In this document: piece after piece, positions 23,102-33,349 of the stretch
Numbering within the stretch: the stretch's first letter is position 1
Layout of the letters: every line of letters starts with the position of its first letter
Assembly: GCA_003550305.1 (NCBI GenBank)
Contig: QKYT01000005.1
Span: 251,766-296,248 of the forward strand
Reading direction: 5' to 3'
Length of the DNA stretch: 44,483 bases
DNA from: Glomus cerebriforme
Taxonomy: Eukaryota > Glomeromycota > Glomeromycetes > Glomerales > Glomeraceae
The notes under the pieces: model-generated
Told to the model about the DNA's origin: nothing
Seen by the model: the letters and a program-made list of their open reading frames with translations, nothing else
Databases searched by the model: none
Program-made: the position numbers and the translations under genes

Positions 23102-24268
23102 CTAAAAAAACAAAACCCTAGATATACAACAATACTTCATTCCGTCATATAGATAAGAAAGAAGTATTAGAATAAACAAAAAAATGCAGAACATAAATTG
23201 GAATTTTCCAGTAGTTATAAATGTTGATTCTACTGCTAAATTAATTAGAAGATATAAAAAAGTAATTATTAAACTCACTAATGAAACAAATCCACCAATT
23301 TCAAATATTAATATAATCAATATAAATATATAAATCAATGTAGATATAGTAAATGATATAAGAATATCAAAACCGAAACCAAATATAAATAAACCAATAA
23401 AAATTATTATAAATTCAAAGAAATTTTCAGACCTAAACTCAATACAATTCAATTTAAAGACCACTTTAGGCCACCATTCTCTCCAACTTATTATAATAGA
23501 TATTAAATATATTATGCAAGATATACAAATAATAGAAATAATTATAATTAATAACCATTTAATTATAAGTTTATCAGTTTTTAAAATCAATAAGATGCCT
23601 TCCGAAATTAATAAACTGATTATCAATAATAACGATAATTTTTTAGGAATACATTTATTAACATTCATCAAAGATAAAAATATTTTAGAAATTTCAATGT
23701 ACATTAATATGTCATGATTTACACCAAAATGAAAATGATGAACTAAATTTAAAAAACCCATATAAGACGTCGTAATTTCACCAAAATAAAAACGATGACG
23801 AGCTAAATTTAAAAAATTCATATAAGACGTCATAATTTCACTTTGTTTTTCAAATGTTTCAAAATCTTCATCATGATTACGATTATGCGAAAACGTATTG
23901 GTAGGAAGCATAGAAGCTTTATCATGTTTTGGAAGCATACAAATTGATGGTACTAACCAAAAAATTACCGAGATTAATCCTTGTATAGCTACTTTTACTG
24001 TTCGATCGCGTCCCAAGAACATATCAAGCGTACTCAAAGTAACGCTTAGTAAGTTGATTAAAAAAATTAAAAAACAACGATCAGCGCTGTTTACCATTGG
24101 ATAAATATATTTTGAACCAACGCAGACACCAAATATGACGCAAAATAAATCACTGAGATAGAAATAATCATCTGTATCTTCTGTACCTCCAGCCCTAACC
24201 GTGTGAATCAATAGTAGAAAAATGGATAGGATCAAGGGTGAAAATTCAGGAATTGTGATAATTGGCAT
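23102..24268 (-). CDS. Polytopic membrane protein, uncharacterised
   Basis: This is a single-exon frame of 388 codons. The N-terminus (MPIITIPEF, then a hydrophobic stretch ending in AGG at about residue 28) looks like a signal peptide or first membrane segment. Further hydrophobic segments follow at about 62-80, 92-113 and, densely, from 205 to the C-terminus, roughly ten in all. A hydrophilic part at about 115-200 holds an internal duplication: a TSYMNFLNL block with an H/F-rich end recurs as TSYMGFLNL about 20 residues on, seen at DNA level as a roughly 60-bp tandem repeat near 23735-23850. It probably sits in an internal or plasma membrane. No transporter or receptor motif is recognised. 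Small plus-strand frames inside it are shadows. The start is the first ATG before the hydrophobic N-terminus. Confidence 0.75.
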   Translation of the reverse strand: MPIITIPEFSPLILSIFLLLIHTVRAGGTEDTDDYFYLSDLFCVIFGVCVGSKYIYPMVNSADRCFLIFLINLLSVTLSTLDMFLGRDRTVKVAIQGLISVIFWLVPSICMLPKHDKASMLPTNTFSHNRNHDEDFETFEKQSEIMTSYMNFLNLARHRFYFGEITTSYMGFLNLVHHFHFGVNHDILMYIEISKIFLSLMNVNKCIPKKLSLLLIISLLISEGILLILKTDKLIIKWLLIIIISIICISCIIYLISIIISWREWWPKVVFKLNCIEFRSENFFEFIIIFIGLFIFGFGFDILISFTISTLIYIFILIILIFEIGGFVSLVSLIITFLYLLINLAVESTFITTGKFQFMFCIFLFILILLSYLYDGMKYCCISRVLFF

Positions 24269-24318
24269 GATTGAAAACTTAAATTAAGAAAAAACATAAA
24301 AGGATACTTTCTATGCTA

Positions 24319-24330
24319 CATATATATACA
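24319..24330 (-). promoter_or_regulatory. Possible TATA element of the membrane protein gene
   Basis: On the minus strand TGTATATATATG lies about 50-60 bases upstream of the start codon at 24268. The position is reasonable for a TATA box, but such runs are common in this AT-rich DNA. Confidence 0.25.
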
Positions 24331-25565
24331 CTCACTTTGATTATTCATTATTGGTTCGATTGGAAAATAAACAAAAAGGTGATTGTCACATGTTACACCA
24401 AAATCGGTTATTGTATTTAGTATGTAAACAAACTTTTGTTTTTATTGGTTCCTCTTTTAATAATTATAACTTAAGTTTATATTTATTGCAGAAATTCTTA
24501 ATTGGTAATGCACAAAGGCGGTGTGTTGTAACTGGTGTTCTCTTTTAATTTATTTATATGAATGATTCGTTAATTTACTGAAACATAACATTCATAATTT
24601 ATAACAACACTTGTAATTTTACAAAATTAAAAGTTTGCAGTTTCACTTTTAATTGTCCGAAGCTGAGCGGAAGATCTTTAACTTCTAGTTCAAATGTTAC
24701 AATTTTTGTTTGTCACGCAACACTTGATCAGGCAACAAATATATAAAGTATAAGATTAAAAGAGAAAGTGATAAAAGTAAATTTGTTTTTGCAATTTGTT
24801 TGTTAAGTAGATATCAGTTTTAGATATTTTTTTTGTTTTATTTTTTGAGTGAAGTTTTTCTTTTCACTTTTACTGTATATACAAAATGTTTTTTTTAAAA
24901 AAATAATAAATATTTTAGTCTATTCGATTAGTATGTAGTGAATTTAGAAGTTGATGAAACGTGATGATTAGAGGTTAGAACCATTTGTGTTTTTTGAAAA
25001 CTGGATTTAAACGAATCGAATCGGTCCAACCCGTTTTAAACCGGTTTTACACAAACCGGTTGCAAGTTGCAACCGATTTGCGCATCCGAATTATGAAAAT
25101 TTCCTGCCCAATCCATAGTACTAGTCATGATAAATTATGATAATTGAGAAATTACGATGGTAATTATTGAGAAATTATGAGAAATATGATAATTAATATT
25201 GAGAAATCATGAGAGATTATGAATTTATGATAAATTATGATGCTAACTCTAGTGGATATTTTAAAAAAGTGGTGAAAATTAAATTGATTTTTTTATTGGA
25301 TATAACTAAATTCATAGTTTTATAGCCAGTCTGGGCTGGCCCTTATTGAAAGAATTTTATATACAAATATTAATTTTCAATATATTCATATTTATCTCAT
25401 GTTTACTAATGGTCGCCCATGATTTTTCATAGTGATATTTTTTTAAAAACTGCGAAAATGATAATATCAAATATAGTTTATTTTAATATTTAATTTTTAT
25501 TGTTAATAGCGTTAATATATTAATTATTGTTTATATTACAAATAAAAAAAACAAATACTACTATA
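24331..25565. other. Intergenic region with repeat fragments
   Basis: No gene is supported. A block of ACCGGTT-rich sequence (about 24990-25090, with TTTTAAACCGGTTTT) resembles the interior of the MITE at 14760 and may be a fragment of a related element. At 25130-25255 a GAGAAATTATGA-type imperfect tandem repeat occurs. Confidence 0.4.
25130..25255 (+). repeat. Imperfect tandem repeat (GAGAAATTATGA type)
   Basis: Units built from GAGAAAT(T/C)A(T/C)GA and ATGATAATT recur several times with variable spacing. It is a low-complexity minisatellite. Confidence 0.45.
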
Positions 25566-26548
25566 CAGTCAACCTCCCTTATAATCACACCTCTCGGGAC
25601 CAGTAAATGCTGTGATTATAAAGGAGTGTGCTTATAGCAAGGTTTTTGTTTTATAATCACATGTATATGAAATTTAATATTAATGTGATTATAATTTTTT
25701 TTTTGTAAAAAAACCTTCCAATACAAAATGTAAAGAATATTACTAATATTAATAATAGTAATTATTTAAAATTACAAAATTTTTTTTAGAAAAAAATTTA
25801 CATTTTATCATAACAAAGAAAAATAATAAAAAGATAGAAATTTTATATTATAGGAAATTCATTATATATTAGAATAATTTTTTGTATTATGTAAATAAAT
25901 AGTTATNNNTTAGTATTACTTTATTTAAAGGATTTTTATAATTTGTATTACTTGTAGAGCTCCAAACAGTCCAGTTCGGTTCCAATTTTCAGTTCTTTTC
26001 TAATTGGTCAGAATCCTGTGATCAAAAGGACGAAATATAGCTTGTTGGAATCGTCTCATCGAGACGCATCTAATGGTAGTAAAACTGCATCTCTAGCACC
26101 GATAGATGAAAATCTAATTTTTCAAAAAAATGAAAACCTAAAATCTTATCTATCAGTGCTAGAGATGCGATTTTACTACATTAGATGCGTCTCGATGAGA
26201 CGATTCCAATAAGCTATGTTTTATCCTCCTACGATCACAGGGTGATGAATTATTAATGTTTTTTGATTCTGACCAATCAGAAAAGAACTGAAATTGGAAT
26301 CGTTCGGAGCTCTAATTACTTGATTTAAGGTATTTTTATAAGTTCATATTATACTAATATAATTGGCTGGTGATTATAAAGAAGGAATTTTTTATATGAT
26401 TACTATTTAATTGGGATAGCAATTTGGTGTGATAGGCATTTGTGACTATAAAGGAGGATTTTTTATATATAATAAGATTGGGACTGACAAATGATGTGAT
26501 TAAAGGGAATTGTGACTATAAAGGAGGTGATTATATGGGGACGACTGT
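25566..26548. mobile_element. Pogo/mariner-like non-autonomous element with nested insertion
   Basis: The ends are CAGTCAACCTCCCTTATAAT on the left and the inverse of a right end reading (on the other strand) CAGTCGTCCCCATATAATCA. TA flanks both sides (25564-25565 and 26549-26550). CAGTC ends with TA duplications are typical of the pogo/Tigger branch of Tc1/mariner. Subterminal copies of GTGATTATAAAGGAG or GTGACTATAAAGGAGG occur near both ends. No transposase is encoded. A hAT MITE (25955-26314) sits inside, so the original element was about 615 bp. Three unknown bases lie at 25907-25909. Confidence 0.75.
25955..26314. mobile_element. hAT-type fold-back MITE with ATTACTTG target duplication
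   Basis: This is a 360-bp element flanked by perfect 8-bp repeats ATTACTTG (25947-25954 and 26315-26322). The ends are TAGAGCTCC and GGAGCTCTA. Nearly the whole element is palindromic: GGTCAGAATC, the GGAATCGTCTCATCGAGACG block and GCATCTCTAGCAC of the left arm return inverted in the right arm. The right arm has a short extra stretch near 26243-26270. There is no coding capacity; the frame 26018-26212 is a by-product. TAGAG ends and an 8-bp duplication place it in the hAT superfamily. Confidence 0.92.
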
Positions 26549-26619
26549 ATTTAAAATTACATTATTAAAATGACAATTGTTAAAAATAGGAATTTTTTAT
26601 CAGAAGAAAATTCCAATAT

Positions 26620-28560
26620 AGTATTAGTAGTATTAATAAGGCACTCTTCATTCTCTCTTTGAGTCATAGGATTTTCTGTTAAGTACTTAAGTTGACACTA
26701 TTAAGATGTTCCTTTTCATTGATATTATCAGAAGAAAATTCTGGCGTAACATCAGAATTATTTATTGAATTACCAACAATTGAAGTTCAGAAGGAATCTT
26801 AACATCTTGAGAAATAGGTGAAGAAGGAAGCTCACTTGCGTTAACAAATACAGGCTTTAATATTTGACGAAATCCTTACTTCTTATTAGCATTATGTTTT
26901 TGAGACATTTTTAGTAAAGGAAAAAATCGTGAAAGAATAAAATAGACTTTTTTATANTAAAATAGANTTTTATATTAAAAATAGAAAATCATCATGGGTG
27001 TTAGTCTCCATGAGATAAAATAGTTATTTCATGGATTCCCATGAAATAACTAGTATATAGTTCACTAATAAATATTATTTTTATGATAAATATGTCATTA
27101 AATTATTTTGCACAGCTCTTTACTTGGTTCAACTGAAAAATTGAAAAAAAATTAAATATGCATCTGAAACAACCTAATTACCCACTTCTGGTTCCATCTC
27201 TTGGGGAGTTGCTTGGTGTCTGATTCATCCAGTTCTCTGAGAAGGGACTAGTACAGATATCTCTTCTTTGCTAAAATCATATCCATCTTTAAGATGCTGA
27301 TGACCCTTATCTCTTTTGTTCCATCCATCAAGAGCTTGAGTAATACTGGCCCATGTGGTCTAAGTTCTTCAAGATTTATCTCTTTATTGAGTTTGTGCTT
27401 TGTAACTTTATGATTATAGACATGATAATGTAAATACTAGACTATGAAGTAGCTGATAGGTTATATCAAAATTGTTAGGTTATACTGTATCCAAAAAAGT
27501 TTAATTTGAAAAATAAATCCCTTAATCAGAAATTTTGAAATACTAGATAGCAAAGTAAAAAAAAATATTTTTTGAAGTTTTATATCACTTAGTTATAAAG
27601 AACAAAAAATTCCTTTTATCCAAACACCTCACTTATAAACTGGCTTCTTATTCGCTCTTTACCAAAGTATACTATTCTCCTGGAGTATACTTACATTTTT
27701 TTTCCATTCCTCATTGGTAACAAGCCACAAGGATGTGACTCCTTTATCCTGGATAATCTCTTCTCTTATCAATCTTTTATACACTGTCATCTCCATATAT
27801 TCATTGGGTCTTCTTCATTCTCTTTTGCATAACTGCACATTCATGCATCCATTTTCATTCTATAACAGAAAGTGGTGGAATTAAACCTATTTTTTTCTAT
27901 AATAGTTACAAAGATATCTGGATTCTCACAAGTTTGATTGTTCTTTTTCTGAGATGTTCTTCATGTTGAGCTCTGGTCGGGAATGTGATAGATGCTTCTT
28001 CATTACTACTAGGTTTGATATTTTCAGAAGGTATTTTTACCACTTCACTGATAGGCTTGATAGATTCTGAAGGCTCACTAGCCTTAGGCTTATTAATTAC
28101 TGGCTCAGACTGTTCAGAACCTTGGTAATTTCAGATGTTCCAGATATTGAGATAACTGGAGCTTCAGTTTCATCTGCTACATAATTAAAAAGAGCTTGAA
28201 TTACATTGTTCTGCTTGTCCACCTTCTTATCACTAGAAGGAGATGCATTCTTTTCTGATCAAGACAGGGTTGTTTTTGAGGGAATGATTTCTGGCACCTT
28301 GAATATGGATATATCTGTGGTCTCATTTGTGAATAAGTCATCTTGAAGTGTATCAGAAAATTCTTCAATATTATCTAGGTCTAATTTATGGAGTTTGGCT
28401 ATTATTTTGGAGTGGTCAAGAATATATATATATACCCTTTCTTTTTTTTCACAAATTTGTGCCTGCTTTTGATCAATACTATAAATTATCAGGATTAGGA
28501 AGCTGATCATGTATTGTATCTACTTTCATTTTGGTAGAAGGGATTTCTTCCAAATTGTAG
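26620..28560 (-). pseudogene. Long decayed gene of unknown family
   Basis: On the minus strand, protein-like stretches follow each other in shifting frames: EEFSDTLQDDLFTNETTDIS (about 28350), KKVDKQNNVIQALFNYVADE (about 28230), EPSESIKPISEVVKIPSE (about 28080-28030), RAQHEEHLRKRTIKLV (about 27980-27930), YKRLIREEIIQDKGVTSLWL (about 27780-27725), SITQALDGWNKRDKGHQHLK (about 27340-27280), and FRQILKPVFVNASELPSSP near 26860. The style, Glu/Ser/Pro-rich and then more globular, suggests one large gene or the ORF of a repetitive element. Many stops and shifts make it non-functional. Unknown bases at 26957 and 26967 add uncertainty. Confidence 0.45.
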
Positions 28561-28643
28561 TTAGATATATTATGATTAAAAAGATATGCCATAACTACTC
28601 CTAGTGCATCAGGATGGTTTAGAATTTTCCTAACTGATTAAAA

Positions 28644-28771
28644 TTAGAGCTCCGAATGGGTCAGATTAGATAAGGTAATTGACTTGACCTGACCCGAGGA
28701 GGGTCATGAAGTTGATGACCTGACCCATATATCACAGATCAGATCAGGTATCTGATCTGACCCAAAAGTTC
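28644..28771. mobile_element. Possible hAT-like element or solo end (TAGAGCTCCGAATGGGTC)
   Basis: TAGAGCTCCGAATGGGTCAG opens the stretch. Near 28771 it closes with the inverse of a similar end (complement TTAGAACTTTTGGGTCAGAT). The interior repeats GGGTCA and GATCTGAC in both orientations. The flanks do not show a clean 8-bp duplication, so it may be decayed or only part of a larger element. Confidence 0.45.
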
Positions 28772-29530
28772 TAAGAAAAAATGTTTCAGCATCTATCTAA
28801 CTAAAAAAATTCCCGTGTAACCATTATTAGATATTTATACAGGTTAATCTAAATTTCTGAATTGTGCAACGCATGATTTGGCTTTGCCTGATGATCGGTG
28901 TTTGCGCCTAATCTATTCCATGTTTTTTGGCATACTGCGCCGAACTGGTAGGTGGCGTGATTCTTAATTAACTATTGGTTTTTTTTTAATTTATACTGTA
29001 AATCAGATATCTTATGAACCTTTATTTTTTTTTTTGATAAATCAATTTTTAAAATTTCTTATACTATGTGAGAATCATCGGGATTGTCAGACCAAAAATA
29101 TTGATTCTTTCAAAGTGTTTAATGACATAAATTGTAAACATAATTTATATCATTTTAATATTTTTTTTTTACTTGGCATTGATATCAATATTAGCTATAA
29201 AATTCTAATTATAAACAAAAAAAATTTTAAGCCACCTGTTGATACCAATGTGTGGATCTAATTTTCCTGAATATAAATCAAAATGTTTTTTTTTTGTTTG
29301 TATCACGACTTATTTCCAGAATATTTTTATGTACATAATTTACTATATTGGTTTAAGCTCATTGATCCCAGTGCGAAGCAATGGGTTATGCTAGTTTTTC
29401 CTGAAGTTTTATATATAAAAAATGCCAACCCATTTTTTGTTATTCAAATTATTAAGAAAAAATGGTTCAGCATTTTTTTTGCAATTTTTTATATATAAAT
29501 AATGTTAACTACCTGATGTAAAATTGCTAA
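28772..29530. other. Spacer with T-rich tracts
   Basis: There is a GC-richer patch around 28860-28960 and otherwise T-rich and A-rich runs. Open frames at 29034-29261 and 29283-29498 are dominated by F, I and L codons from T runs and show no protein character. No gene is supported. Confidence 0.35.
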
Positions 29531-29539
29531 CCATGAATA

Positions 29540-29800
29540 AATTAATTCACAGGTCAGATTGGGTACCCGATCTGATCTGACTTGAAGAAAATTATTAACT
29601 TCAATGTTCTTTAGTTATCATGCAATTTTTCAGAATTTTTGCTTTTAATTTATTATATAATTCACATTTAATTCTTTTACTTTTATGATTTTTTAATTTA
29701 ATGTCATAAATTAATCTGCAGGTCAGGTTGGGTATCTGACCCAACCTGAAAGAAAAATTATTTTGCTCATAGTTACCATTCAATTTTTCGCTTTTAATTT
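29540..29800. repeat. Tandem pair of about 165-bp units with GGTCAGATTGGG palindromes
   Basis: CAGGTCAGATTGGGTACC and partners (about 29550-29582) recur as CAGGTCAGGTTGGGTATC (about 29719-29750). Each is followed by a similar GAA-rich stretch, GTTA(C/T)CAT and CAATTTTTC...CTTTTAATTTATTA. Each contains a palindrome of GGTCAG and CTGACC type. The motif also occurs in the element at 28644. Confidence 0.6.
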
Positions 29801-30049
29801 ATTACATTTAATTTATTTATATGCAAATTAATTATCTGCAAATACCATTAATAAAAATTGTTATTTATTATATTCAATTATGTCAAAACTTGAGATATTA
29901 TAATTATATTAAATTTCTTGAAAAATCAAAACTTATTAAAATTCATATTAAATTTCTTAGAAAAAAAACTAACTTATTAAAATCATAAATTTAGTAATCC
30001 CCTTTCATACAAGTTAATATAAATATACTTTATTGCCTGATGATCTTAC
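29801..30049. other. AT-rich spacer
   Basis: AT-rich with a repeated ATTAAATTTCTT(A/G)AAAA motif at about 29900-29980. Nothing coding is seen. Confidence 0.3.
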
Positions 30050-31075
30050 CAGCACACTAATTCATTGGATGATTTATCCAATTTTTTAGGTACATACATG
30101 CGTGTTCTCCTTGTAAACTGGAATATCTTTTCATTATTAAATCAGTATCACCAGAAAATATTCTTTTTACAAGTACACTAGTACCTAAAATTAAAATTAT
30201 TTACAATTGTCAAAAAAAAAATTAGATAAAATTGTATTGTATTGTATTTACCTGAAATCGCTAAAAAATTATGAGCTATAACTGCAAGATATGGATAGGT
30301 AATTTCGTGCGCCTATATTGCACTGATTATTCATATTAGTTAACTATATATTGTGAAAAAACTCTTACATATTTACTTTTTATCATTGTAGTGGATCAGT
30401 TTTAAAATTAACCACAGGTTTCTAAAGATATTCTTCAAGTTCATCTTTTTCAGAAGAAGAATCATTACTTATTTCAAACATTCCATAGAAATTATTCTGA
30501 TCATATTCTTGAGCTAATGAATTATTATTAGGAATTAAAGAATCGCTTAGGTAATACTTATTATATATGCTCATAATAATTTCCATTGCATCGTCAATAT
30601 ATTCTTCCCAATATTGTTGTTGATAGTATTTTAATTTCACCCGTGGATCTAACACTAATAAATGTAATAAATATACTGTAATAAAGTGATTAGTAAATTG
30701 TAAAAAAAATATGAAATTAATACCTATCACTATTGGATAGACATATGATTCATCTGTTTTTTCATAATAAAACTTAAGCTTTTTGTACCCTTTAGCTATA
30801 GCAGTTTATACCTCAAGAATTGAGCAATATGCTTCATCATTTTTATCAAGAAGTTTTTCTAAATGATTTAGCAATATTGTATACAGGAATTGATAAAGAA
30901 AGTGTAATAAATTGTGATCTTGATATTTCTTTGGTTGCTCTGTAAAAAATCTAAATTATAGAACCATATGTAATTCAATGAGTTAAAATTATAATCAAAA
31001 AAAGTCCTTTACCTTAAGTATACGATATAATTCACTTATATAATCCCATTCTTCTGGTAAAATTAAAAACCTGTC
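30050..31075 (-). pseudogene. hAT transposase relic
   Basis: Stretches on the minus strand match the usual order of a hAT (BED-finger/RNase-H-like) transposase: LPEEWDYISELYRILK (about 31066-31020), HLEKLLDKNDEAYCSILE (about 30860-30810), YKKLKFYYEKTDESYVYPIV (about 30785-30730), VLDPRVKLKYYQQQYWEEYI (about 30650-30590), then YPYLAVIAHNFLAISG (about 30285-30240) and VKRIFSGDTDLIMKRYSSLQ (about 30175-30115). The last two correspond to the C-terminal dimerisation region, with an intron-like GT-AG gap between them. Stops and frame shifts occur throughout, and the N-terminal BED finger is not seen. In the family this enzyme cuts and pastes hAT elements. This copy is dead. Confidence 0.75.
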
Positions 31076-31295
31076 AGTTCACTTGATCATTATTGTATTA
31101 TAGAGATTATAAATGTAGTTACTAGTTAGTAAATTTATAATTTATCACTATATTCATTAAAATTTTAATTAGAAAACACTACAGTTTTTGTTAGTTAGTC
31201 ATAATTACGCGGCATCATTATTTTATAAATACCGGGTGTACAATCAGTTTTTTATCAACATGTTAATAAAGATTTTTTTTTAATTACAATTTATC

Positions 31296-31690
31296 AAAAC
31301 AGTCAAATTGTTGCTGAATATTTCACCCAATTCTGTTTGGAATAAAACTGGAGTTTTGAAATCTATTTTAGGTGACACTCTATTTGTTATAAATCATCCT
31401 ATAACTTTAGATAGAATAAACCAAGCACGTCAAGAATATTTTTCACATCAATTACCCAAATGCACGCTTTCAGATTGAATAATAAAATAATTATGGAAAA
31501 ATTATATGAGTTGCATTTAAAAAGAAATATTAGAAGATCAGTAGAATGGCGTCAAGTATTTTGAAATTGGATACAACAAAAAGTAATGTTATTGAACTAC
31601 ATACCCATCTCGGCAAAATATATGATTTGGATTATAAATTTCAGGAAAGAGAACTGCGAGCATGGCATATAATGGACATTCTTTTTTCAT
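31296..31690 (+). pseudogene. Unidentified coding relic
   Basis: Plus-strand stretches VWNKTGVLKSILGDTLFVIN and HPITLDRINQARQEYFSHQL (about 31340-31460) are followed, in another frame, by YELHLKRNIRRSVEWRQVF and QQKVMLLNYIPISAK. Composition and continuity look like real protein sequence broken by stops. No family is recognised. It lies head to head with the hAT relic and may be an unrelated neighbour. Confidence 0.4.
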
Positions 31691-31875
31691 AGGGGCGTTT
31701 AAAAGAAATTTTTTTTTCAAATATCGTTAATTAGTTATATATCAGTATTATCACATTACAAATATGAAATATCACACTTGAATATCACGCAAGATTCATA
31801 TAAAAAAGGGGTGCATAAACTTGCATGATCTGATGGGTCAAGATTCACGCATGAGGTGGGTCAAGATTCATATTT

Positions 31876-32106
31876 TTGCTTCTAAGCATACTCAATGTAG
31901 ATCCTGTAGTAAAAGGATACCTCTTTTTTCAGATCACCAGTTATCGTCGTCTTTGGATTTTTACGAAATTGTGTCCAATTAAAGCTGGAACAAAATTTAA
32001 TACAGTACTAGATGATATTGTACAAGGTAGTGTCCTTTTTGCACGCAATGAATTTGTTGCTATAGATAGCGAGGAATGTCCCTCTTTTCTAATTTGTTCT
32101 AACTAA
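31876..32106 (+). pseudogene. Doubtful short coding remnant
   Basis: A frame of 76 codons ends in a fairly ordinary composition (CPIKAGTKFNTVLDDIVQGS, then LFARNEFVAIDSEECPSF). It could be the end of a decayed gene. It has no recognised domain and nothing upstream supports it. Confidence 0.18.
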
Positions 32107-32956
32107 AATAATTTGTATCACATGATCATCGGTTGAATTATAAATGACAAATTTTGATGCGATTTTTTGTAATCAAAAAAATGATTTGCTTCTGATTCAT
32201 TAAGAGTTTTTCAAGAAGTCATTTATTCATTATTTATATTTTATTCTTTCCTTGAAATGTTCAATTTCTACATTTTAAGCACTTTTTACTAAATTTACAA
32301 TTACAGGGAGTGCTCACTTTATAGCAAATTAGCTGCAGATTCATTATGATTCATTATGATAATTATAGCAAAAAGGTTGAACTTGATGGGACAAAATAAA
32401 TGTATGGAATATATCGACGTTTCAAAACATTTAGATTAATTGTAAAATGGTATTAAATTTTTTTTAAAAAAATACGTCACCTTTCTCGTATTCATTAAAT
32501 TTTGAACAATTTGATTAATAGATTCGTTATAACAGTTATTTGTATCGATTACATACTATAAGAGGTTTGTATGTTTATAAGACTATAGGAGTTAGTTTTA
32601 TTAAACACTTGCTCATAATTAAGATCAATAAAATTGATAGTGTTATTCGATCTGATTAATAACATTTTATTACATATTATCATGGCTAATTTACAAGCTA
32701 ATAATTATCTTGACAAAAAAATAAAAATCATGGAATTAGCAATTTTAAACATTTACCCAAATATTCAAATAAGCTCTCAATAGGAATTAATTAGAAGTTA
32801 TTTGGTTGGCTTCTTTTTTTATAAATATTATGTATATGACAATAATATACTAAACGTTATATAGTTTTCCTTTAAAATCCTTTAAGAAAATATAGTATTA
32901 TACAGTATATATTTTTATAGGATTTCATTTCTATATTTATTTTATGGATAAATCTA
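32107..32956. other. AT-rich spacer
   Basis: No gene, clear repeat or RNA gene is visible. The sequence is AT-rich up to the MITE. Confidence 0.4.
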
Positions 32957-33283
32957 TTTGTAACATCATGTTACGTGTCTTATTTGTAACAACCTCAATT
33001 TTATCCAATTAAAATTTAAGATTAGGTGTAACATAAATAGTTTAGCGAATCAAAATAAAAGATCAGTTGTGTAACTAAACAAGAATTTTTTTAAAAAATT
33101 TCAAAAAACTGCTTATAACTTAAAATTTTATCTATGAAACTGTCTTTGTTACATTAAGTAAAAGTTTTCCAAATTAAATATTACATGTAGAAATCTTATT
33201 TATAAAACATTTAAAATAATTTATTATTAAAAAAAAATAAAAAAAAGTTGTTACAAATAAGATATATAACAGGATGTTACAAA
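32957..33283. mobile_element. MITE with TTTGTAACA inverted ends and TA flanks
   Basis: The left end (TTTGTAACATCATGTTACGT and on to TTATTTGTAACAAC, about 37 bases) is matched by the inverse of the right end (complement TTTGTAACATCCTGTTATAT and on to TTATTTGTAACAAC). TA flanks both sides (32955-32956 and 33284-33285). Each end carries the TTTGTAACA motif twice, a subterminal doubling that could be a transposase binding site. The 327-bp element has no coding capacity. Confidence 0.7.
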
Positions 33284-33349
33284 TACATTTTTTCTTATTT
33301 TATTAAACGTATATATATCATAATATCATTATAATTTTTTCAAGTTAAC

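Noticed and set aside
24640..24720. AGTTCAAATGTT as a tRNA B-box
   Set aside because: No A-box at a suitable distance and no fold.
25018..25085. ACCGGTT-rich block as a complete hAT MITE
   Set aside because: No matching inverted ends or 8-bp duplication found around it; at most a fragment.
29034..29498. Two plus-strand open frames
   Set aside because: Built from T-rich runs (F, I, L codons) with no coding character.
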